Shown: positions 18,180 through 26,097 of the stretch, one piece after another
Numbering within the stretch: position 1 is the first letter of the stretch
Layout of the letters: the number at the start of each line of letters is the position of its first letter
Assembly: GCF_001543245.1 (NCBI RefSeq)
Contig: NZ_CP014163.1
Span: 1,346,387 to 1,410,386, forward strand
Reading direction: 5' to 3'
DNA length: 64,000 nt
Source of the DNA: Aerococcus urinaehominis
GTDB taxonomy: Bacteria > Bacillota > Bacilli > Lactobacillales > Aerococcaceae
Notes under the pieces: generated by a model
The model's input: the letters and a program-made list of their open reading frames with translations, nothing else
The model's database searches: none
What the model was told of the DNA's origin: nothing
Program-made: the position numbers and the translations under genes

Positions 18180-18752
18180 ATGGGTGAGTTTAGACGTTTC
18201 TTTCAAGCTATTTTAGCGCTCTTAGGTCTATTAGCCTTGGTTGCGGGTATTTCATTGTTTGTTTACATTCCTTACCTGACAGACTTTGTGAACTTGCATA
18301 TCAGGTCTAATTATTGGTTAAGTATGCTGGTAGTTGGTTTATTAATCGTTGTGGGCTTGTATTGCTTAGTCGCTTTAATACATGGCATTTTTGCGCCATC
18401 TAAAAAGCGTCGGACAATTATCCGGGACCAAGCAGGGGATATCAGAATTTCTCGTGACGTTTTGGCTTCAGCCGCTCTTGATGGGGTACGCCAAGTACGT
18501 GATGTTAAACGCCCTAGCGTAGAGGTTGAAATGAAAGCTAACTTGGCAGATGCTAAAGTTGATGTTTATGGTGAGGTTGACCAGGACAAAGATGTTGCGG
18601 CCATTGCTAATCACGCGCAAGGCAAGGTTCAAGCAGCTTTACAAGAAGCCCTGGGCCAATCATTATCACGAGTTAATATTAATATTACCAAGTATGATTC
18701 GAGTGAATTGGCTACGCAAACATCTGTTAATCGTGGCGCTCGAGTGAAGTAA
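18180..18752 (+). CDS. amaP: Alkaline shock response membrane anchor protein AmaP
   Basis: A 190-residue protein with two membrane segments (about residues 9-32 and 45-70) and a soluble C-terminal domain distantly like Asp23 (ISRDVLASAALDGVRQV, DKDVAAIANHAQGKVQ, LSRVNINITKYD). In Staphylococcus aureus AmaP tethers Asp23 to the membrane. Here the order amaP, DUF2273, asp23 is the conserved Bacilli arrangement. The ribosome-binding site is GGAGGTGG. Confidence 0.9.
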   Translation: MGEFRRFFQAILALLGLLALVAGISLFVYIPYLTDFVNLHIRSNYWLSMLVVGLLIVVGLYCLVALIHGIFAPSKKRRTIIRDQAGDIRISRDVLASAALDGVRQVRDVKRPSVEVEMKANLADAKVDVYGEVDQDKDVAAIANHAQGKVQAALQEALGQSLSRVNINITKYDSSELATQTSVNRGARVK

Positions 18753-18766
18753 GGAGGTAGCTTAAA

Positions 18767-18973
18767 GTGAAACAACCACCTAAGAAATGGTATCCATACC
18801 GTCACCGGATTTTGTGTCTCTTGCTTGCCTTTTTATTTGCACTAATTTGGCTTAACCTGGGTTTCTTCGCTAGTGTTTTTGTCTTTCTAATTAGCGCAGT
18901 TGGCTATTTTATTGGCGCCTATGTTGATGGTGAATTAGATTTAGAAGAATGGTTTAATTTATTTAATCGTTGA
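18767..18973 (+). CDS. DUF2273 small membrane protein
   Basis: A 68-residue protein with two membrane segments and a short acidic tail (GELDLEEWFNL), matching the DUF2273 family found between amaP and asp23. It starts with GTG, with AAGGAGGT upstream. The function is unknown; the context suggests a part of the membrane anchor complex for Asp23. Confidence 0.87.
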   Translation: MKQPPKKWYPYRHRILCLLLAFLFALIWLNLGFFASVFVFLISAVGYFIGAYVDGELDLEEWFNLFNR

Positions 18974-18982
18974 GCAAATTTC

Positions 18983-19010
18983 TTGTTAAAAAATAATAAG
19001 ATGATATACT
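18983..19010 (+). promoter_or_regulatory. Promoter for asp23
   Basis: TTGTTA and TATACT are 16 bases apart, and the -10 has a TG extension (TGATATACT). It lies in the gap between DUF2273 and asp23, so asp23 can be transcribed on its own at a higher level than the two genes before it. Confidence 0.7.
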
Positions 19011-19063
19011 AAAACTATAATGTAATACAAAAATCATTTGCTAATTTTTAGGAGGAATCTATA

Positions 19064-19534
19064 ATGGCTGAAAACAATGTACAAAATGAAAGTGTAAAAC
19101 ATGAAAATACATTATCATTTGAAGATCGTGTATTAGAAAAAATTGCTAACTACACTGTTCAAAATATCAATGGTATCTTAGAATTAAAAGGTAACTTTAC
19201 TTCTGGCATTAAGAGCTTCTTCCAATCTGGTGAAGATGAAACTAAGGGTGTAAGCGCTGAAGTAGGCAAAAAAGAAGTAGCTTTAGATTTAGAAGTTATT
19301 GCTGAATATGGTCGCAACATCCCTGAAGCTTTCGACAAAGCTATTGAAGCAGTTAAGAAGAATGTTAAAGAAATGACAGGCCTTGAAGTTGTTGAAGTTA
19401 ACATGAACGTTAACGACGTAATGACTCGCGCAGAATACGATAAACAACAAAACGAAGACCAACGTAAAGCTGCTGAAGAACGTCGTCGTGCTAACCAAAA
19501 CGGTGAGTATACTGACGGTTCTCGTGTACAATAG
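19064..19534 (+). CDS. asp23: Asp23/Gls24 family envelope stress protein
   Basis: A 156-residue Asp23 family protein with KIANYTVQNINGILELKGNF, LDLEVIAEYGRNIPEAFD and VVEVNMNVNDVMTRAEYD. Codon choice is strongly biased to a few preferred codons (GAA, AAC, CGT, GTA), unlike neighbouring genes, which points to very high expression. AGGAGG precedes the ATG. The charged, Arg-rich tail (DQRKAAEERRRANQ) is longer than in the gene at 8632. A strong terminator follows. Confidence 0.92.
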   Translation: MAENNVQNESVKHENTLSFEDRVLEKIANYTVQNINGILELKGNFTSGIKSFFQSGEDETKGVSAEVGKKEVALDLEVIAEYGRNIPEAFDKAIEAVKKNVKEMTGLEVVEVNMNVNDVMTRAEYDKQQNEDQRKAAEERRRANQNGEYTDGSRVQ

Positions 19535-19542
19535 TAATTCCA

Positions 19543-19575
19543 AGAAGCTGTGACATATGTCACAGCTTCTTTTTA
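19543..19575 (+). terminator. Terminator after asp23
   Basis: A self-complementary 28-base sequence (AGAAGCTGTGACA and its complement) is followed by TTTTT. A nearly identical hairpin ends mecA at 28375. Confidence 0.93.
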
Positions 19576-19672
19576 GATGCGCTAACTAATTTAGTCTAGT
19601 CAGCCCCGGTCGACTTTGTCACACCTTTTTTATGATAATGTGATTTTTAATAAATTAGCTAGTGACCTTAAC

Positions 19673-19701
19673 TTGCAAATCCCAGTAAATCGTGATTAAA
19701 T
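19673..19701 (+). promoter_or_regulatory. Promoter for the thrS T-box leader
   Basis: TTGCAA and TTAAAT are 17 bases apart, with a TG extension before the -10. The predicted start near 19708 is where the T-box secondary structure begins. Confidence 0.5.
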
Positions 19702-19707
19702 AGTAGT

Positions 19708-19938
19708 GAGATCGATGATGGAAGAATGATGATGCTAAGCTTTTTAGAGACAAGTTGGTTGGTGGAAAACTTGAGGCGAAGATCGGATACCACTTTCTAG
19801 ATGCTAGTGATTAAGCTAGCCGGCAGCCACCGATAACGGCTTAATGAGAATTGGCTAGACCAATAAAATATGGGTGGAACCGCGATTGTTTTTTCAAGTA
19901 ATCGCCCCTGTAGTTGTATAACTATGGGGGCGTTTTTT
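19708..19938 (+). promoter_or_regulatory. T-box riboswitch (threonine) upstream of thrS
   Basis: The T-box core GGGTGGAACCGCG is at about 19871-19883 and is followed by a terminator hairpin (GCCCC ... GGGGGC, then TTTTTT) ending near 19938. Stem I is visible from AGAGACAAG with the GGTTGGTGGAA segment. The likely specifier is ACC (threonine) at 19789-19791, in GGATACCACT. Uncharged tRNA-Thr should stabilise the antiterminator and allow thrS transcription. The stretch 19576-19672 before the promoter holds nothing I recognise. Confidence 0.92.
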
Positions 19939-19961
19939 GTTTTGTAGGAGGAGAGAATAAA

Positions 19962-21893
19962 ATGCTAGAAATAAAATTCCCTGATGGCAAGATAGCTAGC
20001 TTTGAAGCTGGTACTACTGCCTATGATATTGCAAAGAGTATTTCTAATAGTCTGGCTAAAAGAGCCCTTGCTGCTAAAATAAATGGACAGTTAATCGGCC
20101 TAAATGAACCGATTGAAGAGGATGGCGCAATTGAGATTATTGATCCCAAACATGATGATGCTTTGGGGATCTTACGCCACTCAGCTGCTCACTTAATGGC
20201 CCAAGCCATTAAGCGTCTATTCCCTGAAACCCACTTCGGTGTAGGGCCTGCTATTGAAAATGGCTTTTATTATGATACTGACCGTGGTGACAGTCAAATT
20301 ACAGCTGAAGATTTAGAAAAAATCCAGGCTGAAATGGAGAAAATTGTAGCAGAAGATTTGCCGATTACTGGTCGAGTAGTTAGTCGTCAAGAAGCGCTTC
20401 AAATATTTGCCGATGATCCTTATAAGGTAGAATTAATTAACGACTTACCCGAAGATGAACCAATTTCAGTCTACAGCCAAGGTGAATTTACCGACTTATG
20501 TCGGGGAGGCCATGTACCTTCAACTGGCTATATTAAACACTTCCAGCTGCTATCAGTAGCGGGAGCCTACTGGCGCGGCGATGCTAACCGCCAAATGATG
20601 CAAAGAATTTATGGGACTGCCTTCTTTGAGGCGCGTGATCTTAAAGCCTATTTGAAACAAAGAGAAGAAGCTAAAGAGCGTGATCACCGCAAATTAGGCA
20701 AAGAGTTAGATATCTTTATGATTAGTCCTGAAGTTGGTTCCGGCTTACCTTTCTGGCTACCTAAAGGGGCAACAGTTCGGCGAATTATTGAACGCTATAT
20801 TATTGATAAGGAAGTTTCCTTAGGCTACGAGCACGTTTATACCCCAATCATGGCAGATGTTGAACTTTATAAGACCTCTGGTCATTGGGACCACTATCAT
20901 GAGGATATGTTCCCTCCGATGGATATGGGTGATGGTGAAATGCTTGTCTTACGGCCAATGAACTGTCCGCACCATATGATGATTTATAAAAATGACATTC
21001 ATTCTTACCGTGAATTACCAATTCGAATCGCTGAATTGGGCATGATGCACCGCTATGAAAAATCGGGTGCGCTATCAGGTTTACAAAGGGTTAGAGAAAT
21101 GACCCTCAATGACGCTCATATTTTTGTTCGCCCTGACCAAATTAAGGAAGAATTCACCCGCACCTTACAGCTTATTCAAGAGGTTTATAAGGACTTTAAG
21201 ATTTCTGATTATCGCTTCCGCCTATCCTATCGCGACCCTAATGATACAAAGAAATACTTTGATGATGATGAAATGTGGGAAAAAGCACAAAGCATGTTAA
21301 AAGAAGCCATGGACGATCTAGGTCTAGATTACTTCGAGGCTGAGGGAGAAGCTGCCTTCTATGGACCTAAGCTCGATGTTCAATTCAAGACGGCCTTGGG
21401 CTTAGAGGAAACCATGTCAACTGTTCAGCTAGACTTCCTCTTACCAGAACGTTTTGATTTGACTTATGTAGGAGAAGACGGTCAAAATGACCATCGTCCT
21501 GTGGTAATCCACCGTGGTGTTGTCTCTACCATGGAACGCTTTGTGGCATATCTACTGGAAGAATACAAGGGTGCCTTCCCACTTTGGTTAGCGCCTGAAC
21601 AAGCAGTGCTAATTCCGGTAAATGAGGATGCACATGGTGACCATGTTTACAAGATTGCTGATCAAATGAAGGCAGCAGGTTTCCGAGTTAAGGTTGATGA
21701 CCGGAATGAAAAGATGGGCTATAAGATTCGTGAAGCCCAAACGCAAAAAATCCCTTATCAACTTGTTTTCGGGGACCAAGAAATTGAAAATAATACGGTA
21801 ACAGTTCGTCGTTATGGTTCCAAAAAAACTGACACGATACCATTTGCGGACTTCTTAAGCCAAGCCCAGGATCAAATTAAAAATTACGATTAG
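19962..21893 (+). CDS. thrS: Threonine--tRNA ligase
   Basis: A 643-residue class II synthetase: N-terminal TGS domain (residues 1-62), editing domain with H73xxxH77 and LCRGGHVP, catalytic core with the zinc-binding MNCPHHM and motif 2 segment [15 protein letters not shown], and the anticodon-binding domain. ATG 19962 is chosen because AGGAGGAG lies just upstream; the frame is open back to 19914, but that stretch includes the T-box terminator. Confidence 0.97.
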   Translation: MLEIKFPDGKIASFEAGTTAYDIAKSISNSLAKRALAAKINGQLIGLNEPIEEDGAIEIIDPKHDDALGILRHSAAHLMAQAIKRLFPETHFGVGPAIENGFYYDTDRGDSQITAEDLEKIQAEMEKIVAEDLPITGRVVSRQEALQIFADDPYKVELINDLPEDEPISVYSQGEFTDLCRGGHVPSTGYIKHFQLLSVAGAYWRGDANRQMMQRIYGTAFFEARDLKAYLKQREEAKERDHRKLGKELDIFMISPEVGSGLPFWLPKGATVRRIIERYIIDKEVSLGYEHVYTPIMADVELYKTSGHWDHYHEDMFPPMDMGDGEMLVLRPMNCPHHMMIYKNDIHSYRELPIRIAELGMMHRYEKSGALSGLQRVREMTLNDAHIFVRPDQIKEEFTRTLQLIQEVYKDFKISDYRFRLSYRDPNDTKKYFDDDEMWEKAQSMLKEAMDDLGLDYFEAEGEAAFYGPKLDVQFKTALGLEETMSTVQLDFLLPERFDLTYVGEDGQNDHRPVVIHRGVVSTMERFVAYLLEEYKGAFPLWLAPEQAVLIPVNEDAHGDHVYKIADQMKAAGFRVKVDDRNEKMGYKIREAQTQKIPYQLVFGDQEIENNTVTVRRYGSKKTDTIPFADFLSQAQDQIKNYD

Positions 21894-22000
21894 CAATCGC
21901 TATAAATGATCACAAGCCATCTAAGTTGGATATTATCCAAAGTCTAGCCTAATTGCTATACTTTAGATAGTAATACAGCAAGGAAGTGGAGTGAGTCATT

Positions 22001-22813
22001 ATGAAATTAAAATTAATTGGCCTAGCAAGTCTTAGCTTATTTTTAGTTGCCTGTGGTCAAAGTTCAAATGCAGATGGTCAGGTCATTCGACTAGCCTCAT
22101 CTCCAGGACCTTATAGTGAGTTTTTCTTAGACTATATTGCTCCAGAGCTTGAGAACCAAGGCTACCAGGTTAAAAATATTACCTTTACAGACCTCCGGGC
22201 AGCTGACGTCGGTATGGCAGAAGGAGAGGCGGATTTGAATGTCGACCAGCATTCGCTTTATCTTGATAATTTCAACCAAGAGTCGCAGGCTAATTTGCAA
22301 AAGTTGGGTCCAATCCCAACAGTACCTACAGCCATCTATCCAGCCAACAAAGCAGATTTAGCAGGCCTGGCTGATGGTGACCGAATTGGTATTCCAGACG
22401 ATCCTTCTAACTTGACACGGGCCCTGCTACTACTTGAAAAAGCAGGCATTATCAGCATCAAAACAGGGGCGAACTTGGCCCAATTAAGCCTCGAGGATGT
22501 TGAAGCCGTGGGTGCCCAGGTAGAGTTACTGGCCATGCAATCAGCTACGATACCGCGGACCCTACCTGATTTAGAATTTGCTGTCATTCCAGGCTCAATT
22601 GCCTACGATGCGGACCTTGACTTTAATCGAGCGCTAGCTTATGAGACAGTTGAAGACAAATTTTTCCTACAAGCAGTAGTGGCACCAGACCAGGTTGACC
22701 AGGACTGGACCCATGCGGTTATGGAAATTTATCAATCACCAGTAATAAAAGATAAGGTGGCTGAACTAAATCAGTCTAGCGGCCAGGCTTATTGGGTGCT
22801 ACCTGAAAAATAA
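22001..22813 (+). CDS. NlpA/MetQ family substrate-binding lipoprotein (orphan)
   Basis: A 270-residue lipoprotein: signal peptide with lipobox LVAC, Cys18 being the lipidation site. The mature part resembles the MetQ/NlpA binding proteins (DVGMAEGEADLNVDQHSLYLDNF; GDRIGIPDDPSNLTRALLLLEKAGII). MetQ proteins bind methionine or related compounds for a MetNI transporter. No permease or ATPase adjoins it; the complete metNIQ operon with its own MetQ is 1.5 kb downstream. It may share those components. A TGn extended -10 (TATACT at 21957) lies upstream. Confidence 0.85.
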   Translation: MKLKLIGLASLSLFLVACGQSSNADGQVIRLASSPGPYSEFFLDYIAPELENQGYQVKNITFTDLRAADVGMAEGEADLNVDQHSLYLDNFNQESQANLQKLGPIPTVPTAIYPANKADLAGLADGDRIGIPDDPSNLTRALLLLEKAGIISIKTGANLAQLSLEDVEAVGAQVELLAMQSATIPRTLPDLEFAVIPGSIAYDADLDFNRALAYETVEDKFFLQAVVAPDQVDQDWTHAVMEIYQSPVIKDKVAELNQSSGQAYWVLPEK

Positions 22814-22815
22814 AC

Positions 22816-22844
22816 TTGACATAAAAGACCAAGCATGCTAATAT
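22816..22844 (+). promoter_or_regulatory. Strong promoter for the infC-rpmI-rplT leader
   Basis: TTGACA and TAATAT are exactly 17 bases apart, and the -10 carries a TGC extension. It starts immediately after the upstream lipoprotein stop codon. Confidence 0.85.
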
Positions 22845-22849
22845 AGTGA

Positions 22850-22980
22850 AGTTGAGAAAAGAAGCAGAAACTATCCCGTTTCTCACCTGAGTTGACAAGT
22901 CAGTCCTCGGGTTGATAGAGATCAGTTCACATTAAGTGTATCATGGCGGCGGGATTACTAGCTTTCCCGCCGCTTTTTCT
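22850..22980 (+). promoter_or_regulatory. infC operon leader with intrinsic attenuator (L20-type autoregulatory leader candidate)
   Basis: About 130 bases of untranslated leader contain GAAAC/GTTTC and CCTGAG/CTCGGG pairings and end in a strong hairpin GGCGGCGGGA / TCCCGCCG followed by CTTTTT (22944-22979). A terminator before infC-rpmI-rplT is the architecture by which L20 represses its own operon in Bacillus. I recognise it by position and the terminator; matching to the Rfam L20 leader model was not possible here. Confidence 0.7.
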
Positions 22981-23019
22981 ATGCATACTTTCTCGAAATA
23001 AATACGGAGGTGACATCCT

Positions 23020-23535
23020 ATCGCAAAAGATATGTTTGTTAATGACAGCATTCGTGCCCGCGAACTGCGTGTGATTAACCAAGATGGTGACCAATTGGGT
23101 GTTTTATCTAAGCGCGATGCCTTAGAAAAGGCTGACCAAGTTAATCTTGATTTAGTTTTAGTATCGCCAAACGCCAAGCCACCTGTTGCTCGGATTATGG
23201 ACTATGGTAAGTACCGCTATGAGCAACAACGTAAAGAGCGAGAACAGCGCAAGAACCAAAAAGTAATAAATGTTAAAGAGATTCGCTTGAGCCCAACAAT
23301 CGAAGAAAATGATTTCCAAACCAAGCTACGGAATGGCCGTAAGTTCCTTGAAAAAGGTGACAAGGTTAAGGTATCAATTCGTTTTAGAGGTCGGGCGATT
23401 ACTCATAAAGATATCGGACGTGAAGTTTTAGAGCGTTATGCCGAAGCTTGTGCTGATATCGCAACAGTTGAACAGCGTCCAAAAATGGATGGTCGTTCAA
23501 TGTTCTTACAACTGGCACCAAGTCAGGATAAATAA
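23020..23535 (+). CDS. infC: Translation initiation factor IF-3, with ATC start codon
   Basis: A 171-residue IF-3. The first AUG in frame (23032) would remove the conserved AKD N-terminus and has no ribosome-binding site. ATC at 23020 is preceded by a perfect GGAGGTGA, 6 bases away, and gives (M)[14 protein letters not shown], aligning with MISKDFIINEQIRARE of Bacillus. IF-3 rejects non-standard initiation codons, so an AUC start allows autoregulation, as known for infC in other bacteria. Domains: N-terminal IF3-N, then the C-terminal domain with [16 protein letters not shown]. First gene of infC-rpmI-rplT. Confidence 0.93.
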   Translation: MAKDMFVNDSIRARELRVINQDGDQLGVLSKRDALEKADQVNLDLVLVSPNAKPPVARIMDYGKYRYEQQRKEREQRKNQKVINVKEIRLSPTIEENDFQTKLRNGRKFLEKGDKVKVSIRFRGRAITHKDIGREVLERYAEACADIATVEQRPKMDGRSMFLQLAPSQDK

Positions 23536-23560
23536 CAGAAAATTCTAGGAGGATAATCTC

Positions 23561-23761
23561 ATGCCAAAGCAAAAAACACACCGCGCATCAGTAAAACGTT
23601 TCAAACGTACTGCATCAGGTAAATTTAAACGTAGTCACTCAGAACGTTCTCACCGTTTCCATGGTAAGACTAAGAAACAACGTCGTCAGCACAAACAACC
23701 AGCAATGGTTCATAAATCTGACCAAAGCCGTATCCAACAAATGATGGATACTTATAAATAA
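23561..23761 (+). CDS. rpmI: 50S ribosomal protein L35
   Basis: A 66-residue basic protein starting [17 protein letters not shown], the L35 signature. AGGAGG precedes the ATG. It lies between infC and rplT, the universal order, and uses codons typical of highly expressed genes. Confidence 0.97.
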   Translation: MPKQKTHRASVKRFKRTASGKFKRSHSERSHRFHGKTKKQRRQHKQPAMVHKSDQSRIQQMMDTYK

Positions 23762-23808
23762 GCAACCAGCTTAGATCAAGAACTTGAGAGAATTTAAGGA
23801 GGAATAAC

Positions 23809-24168
23809 ATGGCACGTGTTAAAGGTGGTACGGTGACTCGTCGTCGTCGTAAAAAAGTATTAAAATTAGCAAAAGGTTACTATGGCGCAAAATCAGTAAA
23901 CTTTAAGACAGCTAAACAAGCGGTAATGAAATCATATATGTATGCATATCGTGACCGCCGTCAAAAGAAACGTGATTTCCGTCGCTTATGGATTACACGT
24001 ATTAATGCAGCTGCTCGTCCTAATGGTTTGAGCTACAGCAAATTAATCAACGGCTTGAAGAAAGCAGACATCACAATCAACCGTAAGATGCTTGCTGACT
24101 TAGCTGTTAATGATCCAGAAGCTTTTGCATCAATCTGTGATCAAGCTAAAGAAGCTTTAGCTAAATAA
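23809..24168 (+). CDS. rplT: 50S ribosomal protein L20
   Basis: A 119-residue L20, full length, with [20 protein letters not shown], the AKGYYGAKS motif and [19 protein letters not shown]. It is a large-subunit assembly protein and the expected repressor of this operon through the leader at 22850. AGGAGG precedes the ATG. Confidence 0.97.
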   Translation: MARVKGGTVTRRRRKKVLKLAKGYYGAKSVNFKTAKQAVMKSYMYAYRDRRQKKRDFRRLWITRINAAARPNGLSYSKLINGLKKADITINRKMLADLAVNDPEAFASICDQAKEALAK

Positions 24169-24181
24169 TAATTATTTAATA

Positions 24182-24212
24182 AAGGGTTGGGGCTATCCCA
24201 ACTCTTTTTTTT
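24182..24212 (+). terminator. Terminator after rplT
   Basis: GGGTTGGG and TCCCAACTC form the stem around a GCTA-type loop, followed by a run of eight T. Confidence 0.9.
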
Positions 24213-24219
24213 CGAAAAT

Positions 24220-24236
24220 GATAGTTAAAAACTATC
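24220..24236 (+). promoter_or_regulatory. MET-box-like palindrome (candidate LysR-type MtaR/MetR operator)
   Basis: The perfect 7+3+7 palindrome GATAGTTAAAAACTATC matches the pattern TATAGTT-N3-AACTATA described as the MET-box of streptococci, except for its outermost bases. Its centre lies about 66 bases before the predicted metN transcription start, the usual activator-binding position of LysR-type regulators. The regulator gene is not in this window. Confidence 0.65.
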
Positions 24237-24260
24237 AATACCAATTGAAACATGATATTT

Positions 24261-24287
24261 TTGAATTGTTCTATCTGCTGGTACAAT
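24261..24287 (+). promoter_or_regulatory. Promoter for metNIQ
   Basis: TTGAAT and TACAAT are separated by 15 bases, with a TGG extension on the -10. The suboptimal spacing is compatible with an activator-dependent promoter. Confidence 0.55.
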
Positions 24288-24344
24288 GATATGGAGACAT
24301 CATAATTAATTTTGTGATATGAAATGTTAGAAAGAGGGATGTTG

Positions 24345-25406
24345 ATGATTGATTTAAATCAAGTCTCGGTTACCTTTACCCGAGATGATGGCCAAACAGT
24401 CGATGCTGTTAAGGATGTCAACCTATCCATTAAAAAGGGAGAAATCTTTGGTGTCATTGGTTATTCTGGTGCTGGCAAATCAACCCTAGTACGGACAATA
24501 AATATGCTACAAAGACCAACTGAGGGTAAAGTTATTGTCAATGGTAAGGATATTACGGCCATGGATGAAAGTAACTTACGTCAGGCGCGACAAAAAATAG
24601 GTATGATCTTCCAACACTTTAATCTGATGGAAGCCCGGACGGTTGCTGATAACGTTCTATTTCCCCTTAAATATTCTGATTTAAGTAAGCAGGAAAAAGC
24701 AGCTAAGGTAGAATCTTTATTGGAATTGGTTGGTCTAGCTGATCGGGCTGATGCATATCCTGCTCAGCTATCAGGGGGCCAAAAGCAGCGGGTAGCGATT
24801 GCGCGTGCTTTAGCCAATGACCCTGACGTTTTGCTTTGTGATGAAGCAACCTCTGCTTTAGACCCTAAAACCACTGCGTCAATATTAGAATTATTGAAGA
24901 ACGTTAACGACCAGTTGGGCATTACGATTGTAATTATTACGCATGAGATGTCTGTTATTAAGGAAATATGTAACCGGGTTGCTGTCATGCAAAATGGCCA
25001 TGTGATTGAAGAAGATTCTATCTTTAATATCTTTACCCATGCCCAAGCTGACCTAACCAAAAGCTTTATTGAGTCTGCTTCTCCTACTGAAAAAGGTATC
25101 AACAACGTTTTAGCTCATCCAGACTTATTAAATATTAATGCTAATGACCGGGTAGTTCGTCTAAACTTCTCGGGAAGTTCAACCGGGGAACCACTAATTG
25201 CTACCCTGACCGAACGCTTTTCTGTGCGTGCCAATATTCTATTTGCCAATGTAGAAATTTTGCAAGAAATCCCAGTGGGGACGCTGTTGGTTAGTTTAGA
25301 AGGTGATGTTGATAATGTTCAGGAGGCACTAGACTTTATAAAAGCTTCTGATATCAATGTCTATGAATACCACAACATTTTTCAAGAAAGTGCGGGTGAG
25401 GCCTAA
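24345..25406 (+). CDS. metN: Methionine ABC transporter ATP-binding protein
   Basis: A 353-residue ABC ATPase: Walker A GYSGAGKST at residues 39-47, Q-loop IFQHFNLM, signature LSGGQKQR, Walker B VLLCDEATSALD, followed by a C-terminal NIL domain that senses internal methionine in MetN. I chose ATG 24345 because AAAGAGGG ends 6 bases upstream; ATG 24339 abuts that site and ATG 24324 lies before it. It overlaps metI by 1 base. Confidence 0.94.
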   Translation: MIDLNQVSVTFTRDDGQTVDAVKDVNLSIKKGEIFGVIGYSGAGKSTLVRTINMLQRPTEGKVIVNGKDITAMDESNLRQARQKIGMIFQHFNLMEARTVADNVLFPLKYSDLSKQEKAAKVESLLELVGLADRADAYPAQLSGGQKQRVAIARALANDPDVLLCDEATSALDPKTTASILELLKNVNDQLGITIVIITHEMSVIKEICNRVAVMQNGHVIEEDSIFNIFTHAQADLTKSFIESASPTEKGINNVLAHPDLLNINANDRVVRLNFSGSSTGEPLIATLTERFSVRANILFANVEILQEIPVGTLLVSLEGDVDNVQEALDFIKASDINVYEYHNIFQESAGEA

Positions 25407-26083
25407 TGAATTTTCTGGAAAACTTAATGCCTAATGTCATGGAGATTCCTGAAGAGTTTGTCCAAGCGACAATTGAAACCTTGTATATGACTCTGATTAC
25501 TTGTATCGTAGCCTTTTTACTAGGTTTACTAGTCGGGATTGCCCTAGTCTTGACCCAACCAGGTGGTCTCAAAGCCAATAAAGTAGTTTACAGTATTTTA
25601 GATAAATTAGTGAACATCTTCCGTTCAATTCCTTTTGTCATAATGATGGCACTTTTAGTTGGTGTAACTAGGGCCTTGGTGGGTACTTCGATTGGGACTA
25701 CAGCTGCTATAGTGCCCCTAGTTGTTGCAACAATTCCTTTTTATGCACGTCAAATTCAAAACGCTTTGGTGGAAGTGAACCCTGGTGTTATTGAAGCTGC
25801 TCAAGCTATGGGCACTCCGACTGGTGATATTGTTACTCGCGTTTATTTAAAAGAAGCCCTGCCTGGTATCGTGAGGGTATCTGCTTTATCAATAATCAAT
25901 GTTATTGGCTTGACGGCTATGGCTGGTACTATTGGCGGTGGTGGCTTGGGTAATCTGGCAATTACCCGGGGTTACAACCGCTTCCAAGGGGATGTCACCT
26001 TGGTATCGACAATTATTATTTTAGTAATTGTTTTTATTTCGCAGGCATTAGCAGATCGTTATGTTAAACGGATTGAGCATTAA
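25406..26083 (+). CDS. metI: Methionine ABC transporter permease
   Basis: A 225-residue permease with about five membrane segments and the EAA-type cytoplasmic loop around VIEAAQAMGTPTGDIVTRVYLKEALPG. The ending TAMAGTIGGGGLGNLAITRGY is characteristic of MetI. Translation is coupled to metN by an overlapping TAATG. Confidence 0.94.
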   Translation: MNFLENLMPNVMEIPEEFVQATIETLYMTLITCIVAFLLGLLVGIALVLTQPGGLKANKVVYSILDKLVNIFRSIPFVIMMALLVGVTRALVGTSIGTTAAIVPLVVATIPFYARQIQNALVEVNPGVIEAAQAMGTPTGDIVTRVYLKEALPGIVRVSALSIINVIGLTAMAGTIGGGGLGNLAITRGYNRFQGDVTLVSTIIILVIVFISQALADRYVKRIEH

Positions 26084-26097
26084 AGGAGGTTGATAAG

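Noticed and set aside
19159-19563. Long antisense open frames opposite asp23, and similar frames opposite polA, clpE and mgtE
   Set aside because: They arise from codon bias of the sense gene, lack ribosome-binding sites and have low-complexity products rich in Ser or Leu.
24213-24344. SAM riboswitch before metNIQ
   Set aside because: The region is short, has no S-box conserved core or terminator and is better explained by the MET-box-like palindrome and promoter.
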